From SIG653 sp045578045 (GTDB lineage: Bacteria; Bacillota; Clostridia; Oscillospirales; CAG-382): a DNA stretch of 13,566 nucleotides. The position numbers and the translations under genes were made by a program. The notes below the pieces were generated by a model. That model was given only the letters and a program-made list of their open reading frames with translations. It was not told where the DNA came from and made no database searches. The stretch covers positions 1 through 13,566 of the forward strand of contig JAZNJM010000117.1 in the NCBI GenBank assembly GCA_045578045.1, written 5' to 3'. Shown piece by piece: positions 1 through 6,848 of this stretch (within the stretch, counting starts at the first letter, position 1; every line of letters starts with the position of its first letter).

Positions 1-1308
1 AGGCATTAAAAAGTTTTCAAGAAAGCATTTTTCAACAACAGATTTTCCCGTTAACTCCCTCTCAACTCTTGACGTGAAAAAGCTATCACAAAGCCATCCC
101 GCTCTTTCTCTTGAAGCACAGTCCATATAAATATCAAGAACATTTTGTTTGAAAGTCTCAACCGCCCCATCATATATTCTGTCGATTCTTTCGTTACCGC
201 TTTTCAAGGGATTAACGCTACAATCAAACTTAAACTGTATAAGGCTGACGTTTTCAATTAAAAGAGCGTCTTTTGAATTGTTTACTATCTTCAAATATTG
301 CATTATATATGGCTCATTTGATATAAGAGTATGTTTTCCCTTTGGGAGCTTCCAAATAACAGAAGCAAGAGTTTCCCTCATTCGATATGTTTCAACGTCT
401 CCGTCAACGTCAATTTCGTCAAATACCGCCATTAATTCGCAGTCCTCAAAAGCCTCTATTTTCAACTCAATAAACCCTGAGCTAACGCCCTTGAATTTAT
501 ATACAATATATTCTAAAGGCTCTATTTGTGTAGGCTTAAAAGAAGAATCTATTTTTTTTGTTACAGTATATACGCCTTTCTCTATCTGGTCGGAGTTAAT
601 AACTTCAAGCTCTTCAAGAGGAAATCCCGCACAGTCGGGAGTTAAATTCACAAATCTATTACGATTGGGGTTTATTGGCTTTTCACCAAAAGCAACTTTT
701 CCTTTTAAAGTGATTTTTTCAACACCAATTCGGTCGTAGCAAGGATATGGAACCTCTCTTTTTATAAAGCATTTATCGTTTTGTGCAACAAGTTCAATGC
801 TATGTATATTAAAAGTTGGCGAAGTTATAAAAGACTTATTATTACCGTTTAAAATATAATATTCGCAAAACGTTCTCTGATATGAAAATCTTGCGGCTTT
901 ACGAACTCTTTCAGCGTTATAAATTGCTTCAAAGCCATATTTACCCGTGGCAGAAATAACCTTTCCGTTGCTGATAATCTCAGCACAAAGAAAAGAGGGC
1001 TGTTTTATAAGATAAAAATTTTCAACGTAATATCCCGCAACAAAAAAAGCAACAACGTTATCTTTTTCCGTGAGATACTTTGAAATATCAATTTCATCAA
1101 CACGATAATATCCGTGCCCTGCTCTTGCGGGACCTTCTGCTATAAATTTTCCGTTAATAAACATCTGATACATATTTGAACAGCTAACTGAAACGAAAAC
1201 GTTCTCAGAAGAAGAAATAACACTTCGGAAAACAAGATGATAATTCATTGTTTTTTCGCAATCTTTTTCCCAAACGGGTATAGCTTCTTTGAATTTATAT
1301 TCTGTCAT
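1..1308 (-). CDS. GH78-like alpha-L-rhamnosidase, N-terminal 436 residues (runs off left edge)
   Basis: The reading frame is open from an ATG at 1308 to the window edge with no stop, giving 436 codons of a partial protein. Residues about 45-76 (FINGKFIAEGPARAGHGYY) look like the N-terminal beta-sandwich of bacterial alpha-L-rhamnosidases. Near the cut end, DCASRERAGWLCD at residues 396-408 matches the GH78 active-site block in composition and spacing: D396, E401 and D408 fall at +0, +5 and +12, as do the acid residues of characterised GH78 enzymes (established family knowledge). The rest of the (alpha/alpha)6 barrel, including the catalytic base, lies outside the window. There is no signal peptide, so the enzyme should be cytoplasmic and remove terminal rhamnose, or a related sugar, from imported oligosaccharides. 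The ribosome site is weak (AAGAAA). The LRR-dockerin gene lies 163 bases upstream on the same strand with no clear terminator between. The exact substrate is uncertain. Confidence 0.8.
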   Translation of the reverse strand, partial: MTEYKFKEAIPVWEKDCEKTMNYHLVFRSVISSSENVFVSVSCSNMYQMFINGKFIAEGPARAGHGYYRVDEIDISKYLTEKDNVVAFFVAGYYVENFYLIKQPSFLCAEIISNGKVISATGKYGFEAIYNAERVRKAARFSYQRTFCEYYILNGNNKSFITSPTFNIHSIELVAQNDKCFIKREVPYPCYDRIGVEKITLKGKVAFGEKPINPNRNRFVNLTPDCAGFPLEELEVINSDQIEKGVYTVTKKIDSSFKPTQIEPLEYIVYKFKGVSSGFIELKIEAFEDCELMAVFDEIDVDGDVETYRMRETLASVIWKLPKGKHTLISNEPYIMQYLKIVNNSKDALLIENVSLIQFKFDCSVNPLKSGNERIDRIYDGAVETFKQNVLDIYMDCASRERAGWLCDSFFTSRVERELTGKSVVEKCFLENFLMP

Positions 1309-1471
1309 TTTTTCTTGTATAATTAAATCATTCCCCAAAAACGATATAATTATATAAACCTTTCTATAAAATAATAGTCTTTCATAATAAAATGCTTTGC
1401 TGTATCAGAAAACAAAATAACTTATGGGAGAATCCTTAAAACTGATACATATTATTATAGATTGAAATAAA
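1309..1471. other. Gap between LRR gene and rhamnosidase gene
   Basis: No gene and no convincing rho-independent terminator is visible on the minus strand after the LRR stop codon, so read-through into the rhamnosidase gene is possible. The gap holds a perfect 8-bp inverted repeat (TGTATCAG at 1401-1408, CTGATACA at 1442-1449) with 33 bases between the arms. A minus-strand TATAAT occurs at 1349-1354 but lacks a good -35 box. A separate promoter or operator for the rhamnosidase gene is therefore conceivable but not supported strongly. Confidence 0.4.
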
Positions 1472-4400
1472 TCACTTGTAAATATCAAACGTTCCTTGAA
1501 GATGGCATTTTAATCTAAGATAATCCGCAATTGTTAAAACTCCGTCTCTATCAACGTCAGCCGCCTCGTGATAAATTCCCAAAAGTGAACCAAGCTCAAA
1601 AAACTCTCGTTTCAAGAAAGCCGTATCCGTTATGGATAGTTCACCATTTTCATCAATATCACCATTCACAACAACAGTTATTTCGTTAACAACAGAACCG
1701 AAAGCTATAATTTTAATAACAGAACCCGTTCCAACAAATGCTTCTGTTTCAAGAGCGTTTCCGTTTGAATCTGTTATAATAATTTCCTCAGCATTTAATA
1801 AGCCTGATAATTCGCTAACAGAAGTTTTTTCTGTAACTCCTCTTATAATTCCATCTGAAACACTCAGTTTTTCATCATTTAAAACAATTTCTGAAAGGTC
1901 GGTAAAAGGAAAATTATGCTCAGAAGCAAACGTCTCTGCGGCTGTTCCGCCAATTCCAAAAACTTCAACGTTTGATATCTTTTCATCAGCAAACGTATAT
2001 CCAAAAGCCATTTTTCCTATTTGAACAACGGAAGGAGGAATTTTTACACTTTTAACCCGCGCAAAAGCAAACGCATATGGACCAATGGATTTCAAGCCTT
2101 TTCCTAAATTTACGTTTGTTAGTGAGGTACAGAAACCGAATGCAGAATCTCCTAAAAATTCAACGCTGTCAGGAATAGAAATGTCCGTCAATCCCACGCA
2201 CCCGTAAAACGCATTTCCGTTAATAGTTTTAAGTCCGTCATTTAAAATGACAGCTTTAAGATTTTTGCAGTTTGAAAAAGCACTTTCACCAATTTCTGTA
2301 ACACTGCTTGAAATAGCATACGAAGAGTTAGTTTTTCCCGAAGGATATGCCAATAAAACGGTTTTATCTTTGTTAAATAAAACCCCGTTTTTAGAAGAAT
2401 AATATGGATTATTTTCATCAACTGTAATAGAAGCAAGGGACTCACAGTTTCCAAAAGCAGATTTACCAATGAAAGAAACTTGCTTTCCAATAAAAATAGA
2501 AGAAAGTCCAGAGCTACCAAATGCCCCTGCTTCAATAGATAAAACGTTTTCAGGAATTGTTATATTAGTTAATGCAGTGCAATAAGCAAATGCACTGCTT
2601 CCTATTGTTTCAACGCCTTTTCCAAGCTCGACAGAGCTGAGAACATCACAAGAAGAAAACGCAGAAGCTCCAACAGAGGTTATTCTGTCTCCAATAACAA
2701 CGGATTTAATATAATTTCTGTTATAAAAAGCCTTTTCTTCTATAGCACCGTTTCCCGAAACAACTATAACGTTTCCTTCGTAATAAGCGTAATACGCCTT
2801 TTCTCCGCAATAACCCGTTGAAGCTATATTGCCCGCTGGCTTCAATCGGCTTTCAATAAACATAATTCCCTCAGAATCAGCGTATTTTTCAGCAGAAGAG
2901 CCACCCTCACCGTAAAGAATAAAGTTATATTTTATCTCGTATCTTGACGTATACGTATACCCAAAAGCATTATCTCCAACAAAAACAACGCTTTTTGGCA
3001 CAATAACAAAAGGAAGATTTGTTCCGTAAAACGCAGCTGCCCCAACGGACGAAATGGAATTGTTCCAAGAAACAGAGCTTAAATTTCTGCAATCTCTGAA
3101 AGCGTTATCTCCAATGGAAACGAGATTTTTTCCAAAATAAACTGATGATATCCCAAGACAGCCATTAAATGAACTTTCTCCAACAGATACAACGTTTTCG
3201 GGAATTTCAGCCTTTTCAAGACAAACACAGCCTGAAAATGCACCGTTTTCAATATTCTGAACGTTTTTTCCTATGGTTATTGTATATAAATAAACAGCTT
3301 TTTCAAAGGAATATTCGCCAACCGTTATAACAGACTGGGGAATAACGTATAACTCTTCCTCCTTTGCAGAAGGATATTTAATTATTTCAGTTTTATCCTT
3401 ATTGAATAAAATTCCGTTTTCTGATGAAAAATGTTGATTTTCGTCAGAAACACATATTTCTAAAAGCCTTGAACAACCGCTAAAAGCAAGACTTCCTATT
3501 GTTGAAACGTCTTTTCCAATAGTTATTTTTTTAAAATTTACACAATCTTTAAATGCGTTCTCTCCAACGGAAACTATTCCGTCTGAAATAACAACGGAAG
3601 AAATTTTATTATTAGAAGCAAAACATTCTTCTTTAATTTCGCCTTTTCCTTCTACCGTTAAAACTCCGTCTGAATCTAAGCTCCAAGAGATTCCATTTTC
3701 ATCTCCACTTGCGTTTTCGGAATTATCTGTATTTGTATCATATGTTTTTTCAATAAACTTAAAGCTGTTTTCATTTGCATAAAGCTCTGCGGAAGAGCCT
3801 TTTTCTCCCGTTATTTCAACGCTTATGATTCTGCAATCCGCAAAGTCATATCCAAAAGAAAAATCTCCAATTGAAACAACGTTTGGAGGTATTTCAACCT
3901 CTTTTAAAGATACGCAAAGGGCAAAAGCATAAACTCCAATGTTTTCAACGCCTTTTCCTAAAAAAATATTTTTAAGTGAGGTGCAATACCCAAAAGAAGA
4001 AGCTCCCAAGGTTTTAACAGTATCTGGAATTGTTATAGATTCAATTCCGCTGTTATAAAACGCATTTGTTTCAATAGCTTCAAGGCCGTCATTAAGAATA
4101 ACGGTTTTTAAAAAAGTACAATTCGCAAAAGCGTTTGAAGAAATTATCTTAGTTTCACTTTTTAAAGAATAGGAGGAATTTGTTTTCCCAATCGGATAAA
4201 GAAGTAAATTTGTTTTATCTTTATTAAACAAAACTCCGTTTTCAGAATAGTAATATAAATTGTTTTCTCCAACGTTCAACTCTTCAAGAGATGAACAATT
4301 ATTAAAAGCGTTTTTGCCGATATTTTCAACGCTTGAAGGAATGGAAACGGTTTTCAACGAGGAACAACCGCTGAAAACACCACTTCCTAACGAAGTTATA

Positions 4401-4645
4401 CTCGGTCCAATAACAACGTTTATAATCTTATCATTATAAGAAAATGCGCTACTTTTAACCCCACCGCTTCCTGAAATTGACATCGTCCCGTTTGAATATA
4501 GAATATACGTGGCGCTGTCTCCGCAGCTCCCTTTTTCAGCTATGGTTGCGGCAGATACGTTAGTTTTTTTAAATCCCAAAAGGGAAATAAAAACAGAAAA
4601 AATAAGAGCAAAAGAAACTATTTTTCTGAATTGGATTTTTTTCAT
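1472..4645 (-). CDS. Secreted BspA-type leucine-rich-repeat protein with C-terminal type-I dockerin
   Basis: This 1057-residue protein has a signal peptide (basic MKKIQFRK, hydrophobic core 9-25, probable cleavage after VSA or SAA near 32-33). It then carries three large modules (about 37-299, 314-598, 606-915) of LRR_5 repeats of the pattern AF..C..L..I.IP..V..IG. Each module starts with a short beta domain (YILYSNGTMSISGSG type), contains one (N)GVLFNKDKT-like insertion (residues 135, 410, 752), and ends with a G(S/T)(S/A)AE..A capping strand. Residues 919-993 form a beta linker common before dockerins. Residues 995-1053 are a type-I dockerin with two calcium loops: D996, D998, N1000, D1007 and D1030, D1032, D1034, D1041. 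The protein is predicted to be exported and docked on a cohesin scaffold; LRR_5 proteins usually bind host or substrate ligands, but the ligand here is unknown. GAGGTG at 4654-4659 sits 8 bases before the ATG, behind a perfect sigma-A promoter. Confidence 0.93.
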   Translation of the reverse strand: MKKIQFRKIVSFALIFSVFISLLGFKKTNVSAATIAEKGSCGDSATYILYSNGTMSISGSGGVKSSAFSYNDKIINVVIGPSITSLGSGVFSGCSSLKTVSIPSSVENIGKNAFNNCSSLEELNVGENNLYYYSENGVLFNKDKTNLLLYPIGKTNSSYSLKSETKIISSNAFANCTFLKTVILNDGLEAIETNAFYNSGIESITIPDTVKTLGASSFGYCTSLKNIFLGKGVENIGVYAFALCVSLKEVEIPPNVVSIGDFSFGYDFADCRIISVEITGEKGSSAELYANENSFKFIEKTYDTNTDNSENASGDENGISWSLDSDGVLTVEGKGEIKEECFASNNKISSVVISDGIVSVGENAFKDCVNFKKITIGKDVSTIGSLAFSGCSRLLEICVSDENQHFSSENGILFNKDKTEIIKYPSAKEEELYVIPQSVITVGEYSFEKAVYLYTITIGKNVQNIENGAFSGCVCLEKAEIPENVVSVGESSFNGCLGISSVYFGKNLVSIGDNAFRDCRNLSSVSWNNSISSVGAAAFYGTNLPFVIVPKSVVFVGDNAFGYTYTSRYEIKYNFILYGEGGSSAEKYADSEGIMFIESRLKPAGNIASTGYCGEKAYYAYYEGNVIVVSGNGAIEEKAFYNRNYIKSVVIGDRITSVGASAFSSCDVLSSVELGKGVETIGSSAFAYCTALTNITIPENVLSIEAGAFGSSGLSSIFIGKQVSFIGKSAFGNCESLASITVDENNPYYSSKNGVLFNKDKTVLLAYPSGKTNSSYAISSSVTEIGESAFSNCKNLKAVILNDGLKTINGNAFYGCVGLTDISIPDSVEFLGDSAFGFCTSLTNVNLGKGLKSIGPYAFAFARVKSVKIPPSVVQIGKMAFGYTFADEKISNVEVFGIGGTAAETFASEHNFPFTDLSEIVLNDEKLSVSDGIIRGVTEKTSVSELSGLLNAEEIIITDSNGNALETEAFVGTGSVIKIIAFGSVVNEITVVVNGDIDENGELSITDTAFLKREFFELGSLLGIYHEAADVDRDGVLTIADYLRLKCHLQGTFDIYK

Positions 4646-4653
4646 AACGCTTT

Positions 4654-4659
4654 CACCTC
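4654..4659 (-). promoter_or_regulatory. Ribosome binding site of the LRR-dockerin gene
   Basis: GAGGTG on the minus strand lies 8 bases before the ATG at 4645. It fixes the start codon directly in front of the signal peptide. Confidence 0.8.
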
Positions 4660-4690
4660 AATAATAATTTTATTGGCTTTAACACGTATA

Positions 4691-4719
4691 ATTATATATT
4701 TTCAAAAACATTTTGTCAA
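4691..4719 (-). promoter_or_regulatory. Perfect consensus sigma-A promoter of the LRR-dockerin gene
   Basis: On the minus strand, TTGACA (4714-4719) is followed by a 17-bp spacer and TATAAT (4691-4696). Both hexamers match the consensus exactly. Transcription should start near 4684, leaving a leader of about 40 bases before the ATG. This predicts strong expression, unless a regulator intervenes; no operator-like palindrome overlaps it. Confidence 0.85.
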
Positions 4720-4870
4720 TATATACAGTGAGATTTATAAAATGTTTATGTATGTTTTAGTAACGCAACAAATTCGTTTAATTGTAATATTATCAAAATT
4801 ATCTCTACAGTTTTATCTCTATACAAGATATAATATTCCAGAGTTGTTTGTTACTTTTCTGTGAACTCTA

Positions 4871-4899
4871 TTGACTTTCTCGATAATCGAGAATATAAT
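4871..4899 (+). promoter_or_regulatory. Sigma-A promoter of the padR-DUF2812 operon
   Basis: TTGACT (4871-4876), a 17-bp spacer and TATAAT (4894-4899) form a near-consensus promoter. Transcription should start near 4906. The reading frame can be extended upstream through this promoter to a GTG at 4861, but that longer N-terminus would be untranscribed, which argues for the start at 4942. Confidence 0.85.
4877..4893. promoter_or_regulatory. Palindromic operator 1 filling the promoter spacer
   Basis: TTCTCGATAATCGAGAA is a perfect palindrome with 8-bp arms around one central base. It occupies exactly the 17 bases between the -35 and -10 boxes of the padR promoter. A dimeric PadR repressor bound here would block RNA polymerase, so this is the likely autoregulatory operator (inference from position and symmetry). 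Confidence 0.7.
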
Positions 4900-4911
4900 A
4901 CAAACGCAATA

Positions 4912-4924
4912 CTCGATATTCGAG
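4912..4924. promoter_or_regulatory. Palindromic operator 2 downstream of the padR promoter
   Basis: CTCGATATTCGAG has the same CTCGA-N3-TCGAG core as operator 1. Its centre (4918) is 33 bp from that of operator 1 (4885), about three helical turns, so two repressor dimers could sit on the same DNA face. It lies in the early transcribed region, just ahead of the ribosome binding site. Confidence 0.65.
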
Positions 4925-4928
4925 AATC

Positions 4929-4933
4929 GGAGG
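4929..4933 (+). promoter_or_regulatory. Ribosome binding site that sets the padR GTG start
   Basis: GGAGG, part of GGAGGTGAG, lies 8 bases before the GTG at 4942. The ATG at 4938 is in another frame, so the GTG is the start of the PadR protein. Confidence 0.8.
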
Positions 4934-4941
4934 TGAGATGT

Positions 4942-5262
4942 GTGGCACGTGCAAAATTTCAAACGCTTACAGAGCAGATGTTTTATACCTTGCTTTGCCT
5001 TAAAGACGAATGTTATGGTATGGATATTCTGGATCGTGTTCCTGCTATGACAAATCATAGAGTCAACGTTGGCTCTGGAACGCTCTACACTTTGTTAGAA
5101 CAGTTTTTAGATGCAGAAATGATAAAGGAAACAAAAGTTGAAGGCAGAAGACGAAGCTATATATTAACTGACAAGGGAAGGGATACGTTAGAAAAAGAAT
5201 GTGCCCGATTAACAGCGCAGTTAGCTGATTATCATATGATTTTCAAGAAGGAGGAAACCTAA
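4942..5262 (+). CDS. PadR-family winged-helix transcriptional repressor
   Basis: The protein is 106 residues from the GTG at 4942, the usual length for a short PadR (subfamily s1) regulator. It has a winged helix-turn-helix: the conserved GSGTLYTLLEQF at residues 44-55 is the recognition-helix region, and the wing runs about 67-80 (EGRRRSYILTDKGR). A C-terminal helix (about 81-100) should make the dimer. PadR proteins bind palindromic operators and usually repress their own operon until an effector, often a toxic or membrane-active compound, is sensed. Two matching palindromes in its own promoter region support autorepression. The stop codon shares a base with the ATG of the DUF2812 gene, so the two are translationally coupled and the membrane protein is the probable regulated target. 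The effector cannot be told from sequence. Confidence 0.92.
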   Translation: MARAKFQTLTEQMFYTLLCLKDECYGMDILDRVPAMTNHRVNVGSGTLYTLLEQFLDAEMIKETKVEGRRRSYILTDKGRDTLEKECARLTAQLADYHMIFKKEET

Positions 5263-6662
5263 TGAAAAATACAAAAAGATGTTTTACTTTATTTTCATTT
5301 TATGATCGCACAGGAATAGAGGCATATTTAGAAAAACAAGCGGAAAGCGGTTGGATGTTAGATAAGGTAAGCGATTTCAGTTGGAAATTCCATCGCATCG
5401 AGCCGAAGAAAATACATTTTTCAGTTGTGTACTTTCAAAAGGCTTCAAAATATGATCCCGAACCATCAGAATCTCAATTATTGTTTAATGACTTTTGCGA
5501 ACATACAGGTTGGAAATTGGCTTCATCTAATGCACAAATGCAGATTTTTTACAACGAAGCAGATTCCCCAACCCCGATTGAAACAGATGCAGTTTTAGAG
5601 GTTGATGCTATCCATACATCCGTACAAAAAAAGCATTTTATTGGTTATTATATTTTTGCGTTCTTTGGAATAATTCTTGCAGCTCTTTCATTATGGCAAA
5701 TTCTTTCCTCACCCATTTATTTTTTTGCAAACAACGCAAGGATGTTATCAGCAATAAGCTGTATTCTGAAGTTATCTCTCGTCTTTACTGAAATAGTCAA
5801 ATACCATTCTTGGCATAGACGGGCAAAATCTGCTGCTAAACTTAATGGAAGTTTTGTTAAGACAAAAGGGGGACATAATTTCCTGATTATTATAATTTTC
5901 TTGCTGTTATTTGAATTAGTAACTCTTATGCTTTCTTACGGCGGGAGTAAGATGCCGTTGATTGCCCTTATAACTGTTACAATTATGCTTTTTTTAGCGG
6001 TAATAATAGCGTGTATATCCCAACTTATAAAGAAAATGAAGCTGTCAGCAAAAATCAATCGAAACGTTACGGTTTTTTTAACCATATTTATTACTATTGG
6101 ATTTACAGCACTCTTTTCAGTAAGTGTTGTAAGCAGACTTGCTTCTATGTCATCAGAAAAAACTCCGTCAGAAACTTATGAATTTATGGGAAGCACTTTT
6201 AAAGTTTACAATGACGAGCTTCCGTTGACTATTGATGATTTAATAGAAACCAATTACGATGGCTACTCTAATCAAATACGTTCTTTTAACTCTGTTTTAA
6301 TTGAACATAAAGAGGCTTCTCAGCGTCCCCGTATGGATGCTCTTGCTCAGCCAAATCTTACGTATTCAATTACTACAATAAAAGCTCCCTTTATGTATGG
6401 AGTTTGTAAAAAGGCGTTACTTGATAAATTTTCACACAACTATGGTCGCCCCGTACCAGAATATGATGGTTGGGAGGAACATATCAAAATAGATTCAGAA
6501 CCTTGGGGCGCGAATGAAGTATACCAGCTAAAACTCGAAGGCGAAATGCAAATGCATTTTATACTCTGCTACGATACTTGCATTGTTGACATTAAATTTG
6601 AGCGTTATTGGCAATTAACAGCAGAACAGATGGCTACTGTTGCAGAAAAAATTGGAAAATAA
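5262..6662 (+). CDS. DUF2812-domain five-helix membrane protein, partner of PadR
   Basis: This 466-residue protein begins with a DUF2812 domain (about residues 5-115, including LFSFYDRTGIEAYLEKQA and the GW motif near 30), predicted to be cytoplasmic. Five hydrophobic segments follow at about 125-147, 159-179, 206-225, 231-255 and 268-290. A C-terminal domain of about 175 residues (291-466) should then lie outside the membrane if the N-terminus is inside. The ATG overlaps the padR stop by one base, with AAGGAGG at 5248-5254 seven bases upstream, so expression is tied to PadR. PadR-DUF2812 pairs are frequent in Firmicutes, but the biochemical role of DUF2812 proteins is not established; a stress-sensing or membrane-modulating role is only a guess. 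A hairpin terminator follows at 6788-6841. Confidence 0.88.
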   Translation: MKNTKRCFTLFSFYDRTGIEAYLEKQAESGWMLDKVSDFSWKFHRIEPKKIHFSVVYFQKASKYDPEPSESQLLFNDFCEHTGWKLASSNAQMQIFYNEADSPTPIETDAVLEVDAIHTSVQKKHFIGYYIFAFFGIILAALSLWQILSSPIYFFANNARMLSAISCILKLSLVFTEIVKYHSWHRRAKSAAKLNGSFVKTKGGHNFLIIIIFLLLFELVTLMLSYGGSKMPLIALITVTIMLFLAVIIACISQLIKKMKLSAKINRNVTVFLTIFITIGFTALFSVSVVSRLASMSSEKTPSETYEFMGSTFKVYNDELPLTIDDLIETNYDGYSNQIRSFNSVLIEHKEASQRPRMDALAQPNLTYSITTIKAPFMYGVCKKALLDKFSHNYGRPVPEYDGWEEHIKIDSEPWGANEVYQLKLEGEMQMHFILCYDTCIVDIKFERYWQLTAEQMATVAEKIGK

Positions 6663-6787
6663 TTGTTTGCTCACGAACAAGAAACAGATAAACATATTCA
6701 CCAAAACAATAGATAAATAAACAAAATAGTATAAATAAATATAATGGGTTATTACCTTTGCAATTTATTTTGCTTTTGAAAAAACAT

Positions 6788-6841
6788 ATGTGCATATAAT
6801 ATTTCAAAGCAATTTGAACTTTATTATATGCACATTTTTTT
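6788..6841. terminator. Bidirectional terminator between DUF2812 and FAD-Rieske genes
   Basis: A 14-bp perfect inverted repeat (ATGTGCATATAATA at 6788-6801, TATTATATGCACAT at 6822-6835) encloses a second small hairpin (TTCAAA-GCAA-TTTGAA, 6803-6818). A run of seven T follows on the plus strand (6835-6841), and on the minus strand the stem is followed by ATGTTTTTT. It lies between two convergent genes and can end both transcripts. The stem is AT-rich, so efficiency may be modest. Confidence 0.75.
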
Positions 6842-6848
6842 ATTTATT

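Noticed and set aside
149..739. Plus-strand open frame of 196 codons inside the rhamnosidase gene
   Set aside because: The minus-strand frame has clear GH78 domain motifs through this whole region; the plus-strand product is low-complexity Ser/Phe/Ile-rich with no ribosome site.
1349..1354. Minus-strand TATAAT as a promoter for the rhamnosidase gene
   Set aside because: No acceptable -35 box lies 16-18 bp upstream, and TATAAT-like strings are common by chance in such AT-rich DNA.
4861..4941. N-terminal extension of PadR from the GTG at 4861
   Set aside because: It runs through the -35/-10 promoter and the palindromic operator; GGAGG at 4929-4933 points to the GTG at 4942, which also gives the normal family length.
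6663..6680. Small hairpin TTGTTTG-CTCA-CGAACAA right after the DUF2812 stop codon
   Set aside because: There is no T-run after it, so it is not a terminator; it may only be a chance fold.
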